A stretch of 64,000 nucleotides of DNA from Enchytraeus crypticus (Eukaryota > Annelida > Clitellata > Enchytraeida > Enchytraeidae), in NCBI GenBank assembly GCA_905160935.1, contig CAJHZI010000444.1:124001-188000 (forward strand), given 5' to 3'. Numbering within the stretch: position 1 is the first letter of the stretch; the number at the start of each line of letters is the position of its first letter. Of this stretch, positions 24,205 through 36,300 are shown one piece after another. The position numbers and the translations under genes are program-made. Under the pieces are notes generated by a model that was given only the letters and a program-made list of their open reading frames with translations, was not told the DNA's origin and ran no database searches.

Positions 24205-24420
24205 TATTTTTCGCAGTCTCTTAGTGCAATGCCCACTGGCAGGTCCATGGTATATGAAACCTCCAATTTTCTCTGTCTTCCGTTTTCCACTTCATGTCAA
24301 CATATGAATGAATCTTTAAATCGTATAACATTCCTAATTTCGGCCTTCCACTGCCTCTATTTCCTTTTATTCTGCCTTCTATATTCTTTTTAATAAACTT
24401 TCCCACTTAGAATATGACCT
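24205..24420 (-). repeat. LINE-2 C-terminal RT fragment
   Basis: On the minus strand it encodes ...GRIKGNRGSGRPKLGMLYDL, then KIHSYVDMKWKTEDRENW and PWTCQ, the conserved tail of a LINE polyprotein, open for 61 codons before the (GA)-type terminus. Confidence 0.8.
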
Positions 24421-24825
24421 TTTCGCTGTATGGAACTATTATTTCCAGCGATGTACAGTACTTAAGTATAAATTCTTCGCTTCATGTAAACTCAAGCGAT
24501 ACTTTTACATGGACTTCTAACGAAGCAGCCAGTTTATCTGGATAGTCTTTTCTTGTAACGATATGCGGTTGTGGTACCTTACACTTTTTCAACAACCGAC
24601 TTGAGAAAAACTGATAAAAAAGCATTATTTCAAGAACTGTATTGTAAAATCAATTGCCAATTTCTAGTAGTGATGTCAGTAAATGCTAAGTAAGTAAGTA
24701 AATAACTATAAGTATAACAGTAATATAAATTCGGCTACATTATATTTAAGGTTTAGCGGTTGGTATACCAACTCGATATTAATCTTTGATGATTAGGCGG
24801 CTCTAATTTCAAATGCTTACTAGGA

Positions 24826-24963
24826 AAAGCTAATGTTAACGCCAGTTTCCGCACTCGAAAGCGATGTCCGTGAAGGGCGAGACCAAGATTTGAATGGTCT
24901 CGCCCATCCCGCACATACTGATCCGCGGTCGAATATCTTACCGACATCGCCACTGACGCCAGA
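24826..24963 (-). repeat. SINE-A copy with internal 16-base inverted insertion
   Basis: Standard SINE-A except for a second TCTCGCCCAT-type segment inserted beside the B box: GGGCGAGACCA is followed 14 bases later by its complement TGGTCTCGCCC. Confidence 0.8.
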
Positions 24964-25289
24964 CTGTAAGTGGCAGAATGTAGGCCTGTAAGTGACAGAC
25001 TAAGGAATGTTGCCAATAAATTTCCAAATTGTTGACTGGCAAATTTTTTATTCACATACATCGTACATGAATGCATATGTTGGATGCACACAGAGCCAAA
25101 TAGAAACGATTAAATATCGGTTATGTTGTAAGGTAAAGAATGAAAAATTAATTTTTAATTGAATTGCATACCATTAGCATTGTTTATGTAAAATCTTTCA
25201 AATTCGTATGTATCTGCTTGGAAGTCTTTCGTTCACAATTTGTGTAAAAATCAAGTATATACAATTATACAAGCACACGTATAGGCCCA

Positions 25290-25418
25290 TATTTATACAA
25301 TTTATGTATATACCATATTTATACAATTTATGTATATACCATATTTAAACAATTTATGTATATACTATATTTATACAATTTATGTATATACCATATTTAT
25401 AATTTATGTATATATAGT
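25290..25418. repeat. 28-bp tandem repeat, 4-5 copies
   Basis: Unit CATATTTATACAATTTATGT + ATATAC. It starts about 80 bases beyond the SP-C stop codon, in the likely 3' flank. Confidence 0.9.
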
Positions 25419-25497
25419 GATTTTTTCACTTCAGCTTTAGTCCTCGGAACAATTTTTTAATATTTTAGATTGGGAGACTTCGATAATCCACACGAAG

Positions 25498-28385
25498 TTA
25501 TTTCCCCTCAACGCTTTTCATATGTTTCTCAATCCAGACCCGGTAGTTAACGACCTTCGTGTAGATTCCTGAGGATCCGGAACGTCCGCATTCGGAGGGT
25601 CCAGAGCTAACGATTCCCTGGAGGTACCAGGTGGTTCCCGTGCGGCACAGGAGGGGACCCCCGCTGTCCCCCGAGCATGAGTCCTTACCTCCTTCAGGAT
25701 AGGCTGCACAGAACATGTTGTCCGTGATAGTAAGACCCGTCCATTCCGCGCACTGATCGTTGGGAATGATGGGCAAGCCAACTTCCTGTAGAGTGTCTGC
25801 CATGATCCGCTCAACGCCTTTAAATAATCATGTAATAGAAATTTCATTAAAATTTTTAACTCCTATGATAAATATGCTATACTGAATTGTCAATGGCATT
25901 GTGGTTTCTGGTCATTTAAAATATTATATGATTTTCATAAATAATTCTTTTTAATAATTATTTTAATAAAATATATGTTCATTCATTAATCAATCGATCA
26001 ATGAGTTGAGGAATTCATCAAGGAGATGATTAGGATTTTAATTAAGCTTTACAACAAAATATTATCATTAATCTCTGTTAAAACATCATAGAAAGTCTCT
26101 AAAACATTATAAAATTGCAAGGAACTCTTGGTTGAGACAAGCCTAGTAAAGAATCAACTTGCATAATATTAATCATCATCCTCATCATCACATTTTCCCT
26201 TTAATCCCAGTTTAACTAGGGTCGGAATTTAGAAAATTTTATAGCAATTTCTAGAGCCAATGTTCTCATCAACCGAATACCCTTTCTCACTTTGGTTTTG
26301 GATCTTAGTGCTTTAGTCGCCTTCTACGACACATAATATATAAGTTACATAATATTAGGTATGCTGTGCTGAGATTACCTATGTTAGATGATTTAAAGAC
26401 CCACGCATATGTGGAAATGAAGAGAAAAGCTTAAGATAGAGGGAAGTGTAGGCGCTATATACCATGGACCTGCCAGTAGGCATTACACTAAGAGAGAGAT
26501 ATACAATTGGCAACAATAAAGTAATCTTAACAAACCGGTTTTCACATTGAATGTCAAGGAAGTCTCTAAAGCATACAGCTTTGTTGAAGAAGTATGCGAG
26601 CAATTAAAATTATGCTGAGATAGCAAAGTTGCATACTTGTGTCATGCAATCTATATAGTTCTACAGTTTAAATGAAAACGTAAATAAAACGCTATTAATG
26701 CCTTAACAAGATACCAACTATGCATTCTTCCAAATCCCACAACAAAGCAGAGTTTTCCAACAGCTGGAGGAGTTCTTCCAATACAAGCCGGTCCTACAAT
26801 CCTGTCATATTTCACTTCCTCGCTAAGATATAGAAGAGCAATGTCATTGTTGGAGGCGCTGCTAACGAATCCATCGTGAGTGAATATCCGTTGAACGTTG
26901 ATCACTTGAACCTTGTTTGAACGGTCTGAGAGTTTGTGCAATCCGACCGTTATAGTGACGTCTTTGGTATTTAGACTCTTACTGAAATGATCAAGCAATT
27001 AAAACAAAAATCAGTTAAAACATTCCAGTACCTTGTAGTGAATCAGGCATGTAGGCAAGTGAAATCTGGGTCCCACATCCCCTGCATAGTCCCTTCAATT
27101 ATCCTTTTTTGTAAATCATATCCTCTCAGAATACTGCATTTTCAACCCTTCTATCAATTCATTATCATATTTATCAGTTGTCTATCTTTGCCATCGCCTT
27201 AAATAAGCACTTCTTCGTTCAAAATTCAGTCCATCTGATCCTCTCCATTCTCTTCCTTAGCTACATTTCGAACGCTTCCAGCTTTTGCCGAAATAGAACC
27301 TTACCACGGTAAGATTCAGTTGCCTATCTAGACCCATTGGCATCAAGTTAATAACAGGTTACATACATAGCATGTTAAAAAGGGATTGCTATCGTTTGGC
27401 ATATATTTTTATTAAATTTATTTTCAATTCCATGAATTCTTCAGTTAGGCCTAACTAATTAATTAATAACGAGATAGTATAATAGAGATGATTCGTACAA
27501 ACAGTGTGCTGCGGTGACAACCCATCTTTTCTTCAACAGTGTCCCCCCACATGACGAATTGGGCGTCAAAACCCTGACGAGCCAGGGCCACGAGTGGGGG
27601 GCGGCCTCCTCACCCCCAACTATCAGTGTGTCCATCGATCGACCCATTGGTCGATACCCGCAGCTTTTATCGGTGAGGGGGTAGTCTGCTAAAAAGAAAA
27701 ACAAATATGCTAAAGGTGGCCATGAGCGATTTTAAAACTCTCCCGTGGAAAGGGAGATTAAATAATTAGAATGTAGAGGGTATCCTAAACACGAAAGAGG
27801 AATTAAAATAAAAGTAATTTGAAATAACTAAAAGCAATGGTAAAAGTAATTAAAGTATAAGTAATTAAAAACAAAAGTTACTCGAAAGAAGTAACAAAAT
27901 AAATTAAAAGTAGTTAAAATGATAGACATAGAGTCAGAAGACAAGGGTGAAATTGGCAATACTCTCATCTAATGTACGCTATTGTATAGATGTGAAGCAT
28001 GGACCTCAAGGAAGGAAGATATTAGGAAACTAGAGTCATTGGAAATGTGGATATGGAGAAAAATTGAAAAGATTAGCTGGACGCAAAAGTTAAATATGAG
28101 GAAGTTCTGGAGAGAGTTGGTGCACAAATAGACAGTGGTTGACTGTAATAAGAAATAGGAAGAAGAGTTGGATAGGACACATTCTTAGGAGGGAAAGTCT
28201 ACTAAAAGATCTATTTCTCTCTCTCTCTCTCTCACTCACACACACATACACACAAATTTGTGCAACTGCTGTGCAACATTTGTAACATTTCATAGCATAT
28301 ATCAGATACCTGCACAAGTTGCAGTATTTAGACAGTAGAGAACAGCACATAACAGAAGCTCGTGTATGTACGCTATGGTAGTCAT
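25498..28385 (-). CDS. SP-C: secreted trypsin-like serine protease (family S1), 4 exons, 282 aa
   Basis: Coding exons on the minus strand: 28310-28385, 27499-27688, 26719-26981, 25498-25817 (76+190+263+320 = 849 nt, in frame). The signal exon ([17 protein letters not shown]...) ends T-C-A, donor G|GTATCT. The propeptide has Cys1 in KSCGYRP, then MDTL|IVGG and HSWPWLV; His57 lies in VTAAHC. Asp102 is in NNDIALLYL. The last exon has [14 protein letters not shown] with Asp189 and Ser195, then [10 protein letters not shown]. It is the closest relative of SP-D: exons and upstream flank align. Intron 1 contains a LINE-2 piece and intron 3 contains LINE-J and LINE-2 ends. Secreted protease, substrate unknown; the same Leu at P1 as in its paralogs. 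Confidence 0.92.
26168..26505. repeat. LINE-J 3' end (minus) then LINE-2 3' end (plus), SP-C intron 3
   Basis: 26168-26340 carries (ATC)n, CCCAGTTTAACTAGGGTCGG and TAGTCGCCTTCTACGACAC. 26370-26505 carries ATGTTAGATGATTTAAAGAC and GGACCTGCCAGTAGGCATTA before GAGAGAGAT. The two insertions are in opposite orientation. Confidence 0.75.
27935..28250 (+). repeat. LINE-2 RT fragment, SP-C intron 1
   Basis: Plus-strand frames give [20 protein letters not shown] and [16 protein letters not shown], the familiar post-RT segment of LINE polyproteins, then a GRRVGXDTFLGGK-like stretch broken by frameshifts. It ends in (CT)n plus CACACA. It is upstream in the LINE of the segment seen in the other LINE-2 copies and is antisense to SP-C. 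Confidence 0.75.
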
Positions 28386-28770
28386 AGTTTCTTGTTCTTC
28401 AACTTCTGTGAAGACACAAACAACGTAGACTTATTTTCCCTTTCATTCAGTTATATAGAAGGCTAAATTATTTCAATCATGATAGGCCTATGCAGGTCAA
28501 TAAAGTCTATATGTTGTTATATTTACTTCTTCAGTCCTTCACGCCATTGACCGCTTTGATATTGAAACACAGAAATATGAAACTCAAACCATAATATTTT
28601 TAAACGGCAGGTCAAATGCATATATTCTACACAAAATTATCAATCACGATCGTTAAGAGCTTCAGATCGGTCAATAACATAATACAATTTAATAAATTCT
28701 AATCTCATCTTAACGGCACTATACTTTACTTTTTAAAAGTTAATTCGTCACCAAATTCTCATGTAAAGAA

Positions 28771-28808
28771 GTCTCGAAGACCGATTTAGAACATGAGACT
28801 GTTATATA
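28771..28808 (-). promoter_or_regulatory. predicted core promoter of SP-C (TATA + conserved start block)
   Basis: On the minus strand TATATAA (28808-28802) is followed 20 bases later by GGTCTTCGAGAC (28782-28771), where transcription would start. SP-D has the same pair with the same 20-base gap. The predicted 5' UTR is about 390 bases. The match between the two flanks may simply be recent duplication, but the box spacing is kept while nearby sequence has drifted. Confidence 0.45.
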
Positions 28809-28884
28809 CATTTTATTAATTAATAATATTAAATAGTAGCGAGCCTCATAACAATAGCAATAATACTAAATTAATATCACAAAA

Positions 28885-29350
28885 ACTTAAGTCAGTAAAA
28901 CTACAGCCGAAGAAGTGCATCTTTCGATACGCCATCTTTAGTACGCTTAATACCTTCTTAAGCGCTTCTTTTACAACTGATTTTCCTTCATAACTCAATT
29001 GTTACTCACGCTGTGGCTAAAATGAGTTTTAGACTTACGGACAGCTTTGAGTCCATCCATCTCAATTATATGATGTAATCAGTCAACTTGAATCGTCCCT
29101 CATTGGCTAAAAATTAAATTAACAATTTGAAACCGATCATTTTTGCCGTTCTTAAATTAATCATTTCTACGCGCTTCCCATGCAGCAATGCCCAAATGGT
29201 CCAATTAATCGAAATAAATCCTACACACGGCTTTACGACCTAACAGCCGGTCTCTACTGTTGAACTGCATTGAACATATTTGACAAAGTTAAAAACAGTT
29301 TTTCTCATATTTGAAAAGCTGTGAACGGAATTTTATAAGTTGCATTTAAG
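28885..29350. repeat. upstream segment shared by SP-C and SP-D (copy 1)
   Basis: Aligns in order with 39240-39690: GAAGAAGTGCAT, CATTGGC.AAAAA.TAAATTAA, TCTA.GCGCTTC, CAGCCG.TCTC and GAACATATTTGA are common blocks. So the duplication unit included at least 1 kb upstream of the gene. Confidence 0.65.
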
Positions 29351-29458
29351 AATAAGAGAGTTTGCATGAAGCTTTGTTTTTGATCTCTCACCTAGGTTTA
29401 GGGCCTCTAAAAACTAACCGTAAATTTACACTACTTGATTAAATTAATTTACTAGCTA

Positions 29459-29660
29459 GAGCCAGTGGCGATTTCGGTAAGATATTCGACCGCGGATCAG
29501 TATGTGTGGGTTCAAATTGTGGGCTCGCCGGTTACTGACATGGCTTTCGAGTGAGGAAACTGACGCTAACATTAGCTTTAATCATACAACGATGACGTCC
29601 CTGATATCATCCTTGTATGAGGAAACGGACTTTAAACCTTTATTATTACTATTATTATTA
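29459..29660 (+). repeat. SINE-A (29459-29581) fused to SINE-B end (29593-29660)
   Basis: SINE-A ends TGACGCTAACATTAGCTTTA and is followed within 15 bases by GACGTCCCTGATATCATCC, GAGGAAACGGACTTTAAACC and (ATT)n. The two ends share the module GAGGAAACNGACNTTAA. Confidence 0.8.
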
Positions 29661-29764
29661 CCAGCTTTTAGATGGAAGTTGCTAAAGCTCTGTCAAAATC
29701 AAAATATTTAGCAGATCGACGTACGGCTGGAGAAAGCTGAGACTATTCGCTTTATGTGTAGTAG

Positions 29765-29915
29765 TAATAGTAGTAGGCCTAGTAATAATAATAATAATAA
29801 CAATAATAATAATAATAATAATACGGAATTTCGGAGTGGAGAGCATGATTTAAAAATAATAATAAAAAAACCCTTCTTAGGGGGTTAAAAAATAATAATA
29901 ACAATAAGAATACTG

Positions 29916-29947
<32 letters not shown>

Positions 29948-29985
29948 GCTACTACTACTACTAATAATAATATATTTCACTGGTG
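29765..29985. repeat. compound (AAT)n / (ACT)n microsatellite
   Basis: AAT and AAC runs, a short unique stretch, then 13-14 ACT units and AAT again. Confidence 0.9.
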
Positions 29986-30754
29986 GTATCGTATTTTGTC
30001 ACAGCATATATATATATAACCTGCTCCACACACTCGATAACTAAATTAATTCCCTTTTGCAAAATTTAAATACTACCATACAAAAGTTTTTAACTAATAA
30101 ATTCTATCTTCTGAAAATAGGATAGACTTTTCGGGTGTAATTTCTATTTAAATTGCAAATCACTTAAAATTACTGACATGTTTGAAGATTTTCGGAAAGT
30201 GGCTGGTAAATTACAGCCCACGTAGCATGAAACCTGTAATATATAAGGTTCTGTACTTCGCTCGAGCAGCTATATTGGTAACCTTTCATATGCATCAGAA
30301 GTTAGCACATTTTTTTACTTCAATAAAAAATTGAAATAATGTTAATTTAAATATTAAATATTTGGAATAACTTTACTTGAATCACTAAATGTACTTCAAA
30401 AATTAGTGGTAAAACTATAAGTATATAATATGTTTCAGTTACATCGTGTGGCATAAATTTCAATTCTCATGAACCATTGCTCTGTCAATGGTTGACATTA
30501 AATCCAGAAGTAGTTGATATATTCATGTTTCTGCTCCGACAATACGAAACTTCCTGCCGCAATATCTTCGATGTTGTAATTGAATTGGTACTTTCCAGGG
30601 CAAGTTGAAAAACCCATCTCTTTCCGTCATAGGTTTATTGCCTTGGACCCTATTGCCTTGGATCTAGGATTTGCAAATTTTTTATCTCGCTTTCTCTTCT
30701 GGGCTGTGTATACTTTTTCGTCATAGTTTGATGTTTTGGCGCCTGTTTTTGCAG

Positions 30755-30842
30755 GGTCTACAGGAGACGTCACTGACACTGCTTTTGACGAGAAACCGGA
30801 CGATAGATTCTTATTGATTGATTGACTGATTGATTGATTGAT
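30755..30842 (+). repeat. SINE-B variant with (TTGA)n tail
   Basis: GGAGACGTCACTGACACTGC, GACGAGAAACCGGACGATAG, then ATTCTTATTGATTGATTGAC. It shows that a tetranucleotide TTGA repeat can be the tail of a retroposon, which matters for the TGAT arrays in the phosphorylase introns. A reverse copy lies at 59493. Confidence 0.7.
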
Positions 30843-31037
30843 ATACGCATGATAATTTACGTTAAACCAGCTTTACACAATGGTTAATTTTATGAAACAA
30901 AATGTGGCAAGAACTGAAAGTTCTATTCTGAAGGACATTCCTTATTTTTGATTTATGCATTAATTTTATAACTGTGATTAAACAGGTATCAGATAGAATA
31001 ATTAAAAAAACAATATATGACTATATATATGAATGAA

Positions 31038-31039
<2 letters not shown>

Positions 31040-31083
<44 letters not shown>

Positions 31084-31130
31084 TGTATATATATATGAAT
31101 ATATGAATATATGAATGCATATATGAATAT
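31040..31130. repeat. (TA)n with GAATG(C) interruptions
   Basis: TA run followed by several TATATGAAT units. Confidence 0.9.
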
Positions 31131-31369
31131 ACTGTATTTAGCTAGATAAGAGAGGTGCATTCTTCTTGTTACAGATTTTACATAAGAATTTCTATTTAAT
31201 TTGTCACTAGATATCCATTTCATATTATTAACGCGCATGAACCAGCTGTAACACAAAAGCTTTAACATTCACTCTATTGCGGTAAAAATATCATTAGCTA
31301 AAACTCAAATGGAATTTTACTTCAATCAACCTGATAAAAAGTAGTGAAACACATGAAACACAGAAAGCT

Positions 31370-31563
31370 AAAGCTTTAGCAAGTGTAACGTCAGTTTCCT
31401 GTTCGATAGAATGTCAATGACAGGAAGAACACTGGATTTGAACTCTGCACCTATTAATCCAAAACTAGTAAAACTAATTAAACTATTAATGAAAACAGTA
31501 AAGCCTAATTTTGATAAAGAGAGAAACATTTTGTTTGTATGCCTGTGCTTGACGTATGGACTC

Positions 31564-31604
<41 letters not shown>
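31370..31604. repeat. degenerate SINE-A (31370-31460, minus) and (CT)n (31566-31604)
   Basis: AACGTCAGTTTCCTG, ATGTCAATGACAGG and TGGATTTGAACTCTGCACC match the SINE-A complement with many changes. 39 bases of CT follow, then CATGTGGCAGGTTCAAGGTA. Confidence 0.6.
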
Positions 31605-31606
<2 letters not shown>

Positions 31607-31984
31607 GTGGCAGGTTCAAGGTACATATTCATACGCAAAGTCTGATTTCTCGCTCCATAAGAGCACCCCTTAGACCAACAAGTTAATCCCTTCACGTAGA
31701 GACTATTATGTCTAAATTAAGTAAAGTAATACAATAAAGTAAAGTTGTTTTCTGACAACGAAAGCAATACCTTCACTCAGTGTTTAAAAAACTAAACAAA
31801 TGACATGCATGAATCTTGCAGGTTTTAATATTTCTAATATTTCCTTCACGTAAACCTATGTGAAACTTTCACTATTGCCTTGAAAGATTTATATTGTAAT
31901 TGCCTCTAGCATCAATTTGATGATCGCCTACTCTTGACTCTTTGTCAACCAATTATTGACTAAACTTTATTCTCGCTATTAATC

Positions 31985-32290
31985 ATCATTATCTTTCCCA
32001 GATTAACTTAACTAGAGTCGGGATACGAATAGACTGTCTCAAATCCTTTCTGTCCTACATTATATCATCAGTCAATCCCCTATTTGAGACTTCTCTATTC
32101 ATTTACATTTTTGCAGGAATTTCTGGAGCCTAGGCGCTTACAAACCGAATTCATCAACCGAAACCCATTTCAGACTTTAGTATAGATCTTAGTGCTTTAG
32201 TCGCCTTCTACGACACGTGGCGTCACCGGTTGGACAATTCTTCAAACAACCCGGACACAGCACGGAGTATTCTCTCTATGAATTCTCGCT
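31985..32290 (-). repeat. LINE-J solo 3' end, longer copy
   Basis: Shares TTTCTGGAGCCTAGGCGCTT and TAGTCGCCTTCTACGACACG with the other copies and extends through GTCACCGGTTGGACAATTCT. Contains no coding part of the LINE. Confidence 0.75.
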
Positions 32291-32907
32291 ATTAATATTT
32301 TAAAATAAATCGTTGAGGTTCTTTCTCGATGGCGGAAAATCGAGCGCTTTGCCTCATTTGAAACATGAATGGTTAGAGACAAAATATTCTAGATTAATGA
32401 TGCAATCTGCCTCAGTCCTCGATTAGCCAATGACAGGGAAAGCTCAGTATATTAAATCATTAGACTATATATTTTAATATATAATTAATGAGAACTACTT
32501 CGATCAAACATCCGATTATATTATTCCTTAATTGATTTAATTATTTATTATTTATTAATTGCACTAATTATTCACTGCTTAAGCTCTATACACATCAACG
32601 GCAGCCATTAGCAAGCGACTAGATGGCATTTAATTTTTTTCAGATTCCACCTCTCAGTATCTGCTTTAGACGACTCTTCCATGACACGTACCGTTCTCGT
32701 TTGAACAAGAATTTAAATGTCTAAGATTCAGAGACATATACAGGAATTGGGGTATCATATTTTACGAGGATAGCCGGAGCGCAGAGTTCCTGCATTAAAT
32801 AAAAGAATCTAGGAATCGTAATTCCAGCATCTTACTATCAGGAACGAAATAACCTGACAACAATAATCAGATGCCATCTGATAATTAATTAATTAATTAA
32901 TTAATTG

Positions 32908-33274
32908 TTAATTTCTACGAGTTATTTTCTCAACGCTTTTCATTTGCTTCTCTATCCAGTCCCGGAAGTTGACGACTTTGGTGTAGATTCCGGAAGATCC
33001 GGGACGTCCGCATTCGACGGGTCCAGAGCTGACGATCCCCTGGAGGAACCAGGTGATTCCCGTGCGGCACAGGAGGGGACCCCCGCTGTCCCCCGAGCAG
33101 GAGTCCTTGCCTCCACCCGGATAGGTGGCACATAGCATATCGTCCGTGACAGGAACTGCACTCTTTTGTTGACAGTCTGTGTTGGAAATGATGGGCAAGC
33201 CAACTTCCTGAAGAGCATCTGCCATGATCCGCTCCACGACTTTAAATAACAATGTAATAATAAATAACAATTTA

Positions 33275-33306
<32 letters not shown>

Positions 33307-36300
33307 AGAGATATAATTCCATCTGTGTAAGGGGGACCTTTAGTGCTAATCGGACAGAAAGCTATGCTATAAATGATAACTCTCTTGTATCTGACTATCT
33401 ACATCGTTCTACTTCTCTCTCCAACAACTTGGCTCACACTCAGAATTTAATTTCACCCCGCCATCCTTCAACAGTCTACTCACATGCACAATTCCGCTCA
33501 GAAAATGATCATCATGGTCAGCCTGGTAATGAAGTTCTTCATGTACATCAACTAATTTCTGAAGATATTCATGAACATCAACCAGGACTTATGGCACCTG
33601 CGATAGGTCTTGCCAAGGCTGATGCAACTGAAGAAAGTGATCTGATTAATAGAGTTTTGTCTACTAGTCTATCTACAGACGCTTCTCCTCCTCAATCTGC
33701 GCTATTCAAGTATGACGTCCATAACCCTTAGCCAAACTCCGCCGAATTTCTAAGCCCTCTGACATCACTTCCATCCCAGCTGTGACTGCCATCTACAAAG
33801 AGAGTTCCTCAGGCTTGTTGGAGAGTGACTCAGAGGCTATTCAGCCAGTTCCTCGAATTGTTAAGCCCCTCTCACTGGGCCGCCTTGAACAGGGAGTCCT
33901 GGGCAGGGGCTAATGCCTCAGGGTGAGTTTCTCCGCCGCCTCTCAGCTCTGTCCTCCATGGCGCACCAACGCCGTATCCCCTAGATGCTCGAAGGCCGGG
34001 AACCTCATGGGTGCCTCCAGGGATGGTAGGAATAAATTCCCTTCGAGTAGGAAGAGGCAGGTATGGAGGCAGACATTGATCTATCATCGGAACAATTTAC
34101 GCAGTCAACCTGTCGATGGTTTCGAAGAGTCAGAGAGAGTGGTAGAAAGAATGAATGATTTTTTCACGAACCATTCGTGGGTCGCTACAAATCACTACGA
34201 CCAGATGCGCGTTGAAACAGTGAAGGCTAAGAAAGACAGAACTCACGAGAGGACAATGGAAGACCTAACGAATGAGGTGGCTCATCGGGTACCCAGGCTG
34301 GCTACCCCTCCTTACCCAGCCATCTGTCCAGATCTCCCTGCAATCAGCGGCATGCCTCTTGCAATCCCAGTCACGCTTCCCCTCGACATTCCCTGCAGAG
34401 TTTATCACGGAATACGACAGAGGAGTCAGAGAGAGGGGCGCTGGGGCCTATGTCTGAACATGCAGAATCCGCTAATGGAATCGTTGAAAGGATTTATAGC
34501 GTTGCGGAAAGCGGGCCCGTTGAGTTGCAGGACACTGAATTGAAAGAGTTGAATGAATACATAACTGGGGAACAGTTGAACCTCGACTATGAGAACACTG
34601 ACATGTTAGGTGACGGCCGCGGTGTGGTTCAGGAATACTATGTGGACGCTGTTGGTCCTGACGTAACCAGAAACATGTAAAACACCTCCATCAGTCTATC
34701 TAGATTTAACCTTAGACCTGCCATTTCAGCACCTATGCAGAATCTAAGCCCCATCCCATCTGTGGTTTCATCTGTTCCAACCCAAAATAAAAGCCAAATC
34801 CAAACTGGTGCCCGACCTGTGCCCCAAAAAACTCGAATCAAACCTGGGGTCCAGTCCACGCAGCCAGCCTCAAGTGCCGACTGGTGACAAGCGGGCACTG
34901 GGGCAGCACGTGAGCACGAGGGTGATCGTCAACGGGTTGAACACAGCCCGTCTGAAAGAGAAGAGATGCGTCCTACGTCCCGGCCTCTCAATACCTCCCT
35001 CCTCCTCCTCGAGAGCGTCCAAAGAGCCTGAGATAGATCCACAAGAGTTTTCTGGGCTGACCCTCAGCGATAAAAAGGAGATATTCGAGGCTAGAATGGC
35101 CTCTGCGTCCCAGGGGTCCCTCCCACTAGGGCCACAGCACCAGGGTCTAGGGCTGAACTAGATGCTGGCCTCAGGGCAGGCTGAGGCAGAGAGGCAGAGC
35201 TCATCGGGTTTTACACATCAGAGCCCTAATCAAGCGGAAACTAGATCCAAGAATTCTCTAGGAACAGCTATCCAGATTTCAGGGTTTTTGACTTCTAAAA
35301 GCTGTTCTCCCAACAGAGTTCTCACAACTGCCTCATCAACGCCTATTCAGGGGAGTCACCGTTGTCGTGGATCGATAACAGAGGAAGAGGGGACGGGCGT
35401 TGCTGGATCCAAAAGCAGTGGATTCAGGGCAATGTCACCCGCTGCTGCGATTGGCAACGTTTAACTTTCGCAAGAATAATAAGAAAATAATAATAATAAT
35501 AGTAATAATAATAATAATAATACTATTAATAATAATAATAATAATGTCTTTTCAGTAATCAATCAGTTTTATAATTCAACGTTAACTATTTAAAGTTAAA
35601 TTTTTAAAGTTTATATTTAATTGTTTATTAGTTAAAGTAGATATAGTGTGCTTCAGATGTTCAATCAAATTCCGATGTCAATACGGTACGAGTCCCTTAT
35701 CCCAACCCTCGTTAAACTGGGATTCAAGGGAAGAAGATGGTGATGCTTAAGGTATCCAAAATAGTAGTACGCAACCAAGTAGACCAACAGCGAAGCAGAA
35801 TGTAGTCAATTTGATAAGTTTTCATTTTCAATACTACCCGGTTCTATTCATGTAACGGGAAACTATTTTTATGATTACAATTCCGATAAATTTTTAAATA
35901 AATCCCTACGAGAATACAAACTATCAATTCTTCCAAATCCCACAACAAAGCAGAGTTTTCCAACAGCTGGAGGAGTTTTTCCAATACAAGCCGGTCCTAC
36001 AATCCTGTCATATTTCACTTCCTCGCTAAGATATAGAAGAGCAATGTCATTGCTGGAGGTATGGCTTACGAATCCCTCATGACTGATGACCTTTTCCACG
36101 TTGACCTCTTGACCCCTATTTGAACGGTCTGAGAGTCTATGCAGTCGATCTAGACTCTTACTGAAATGTTCAATCAATTAAAACTAATTTATCACATGTT
36201 GCTTCTTCATTGGTGAAATCAGAAATGGTTCTATTTCTAAGTATCTGAAAGTCATTAACTGTTCTTAAAAGCTCGTAAAGCTAAGGTTAACGTCAGTTTC

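Larger units (their letters stand above)
20589..25497. other. intergenic between SP-B and SP-C; repeats only
   Basis: Contains SINE-A, SINE-C, LINE-J and LINE-2 fragments and a large 19-bp minisatellite. Open frames here fall within repeats or lack any family resemblance. Confidence 0.5.
28386..32907. other. intergenic between SP-C and SP-D
   Basis: Contains the SP-C promoter region and repeats only. No additional protease exon and no other gene were recognised. Confidence 0.5.
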
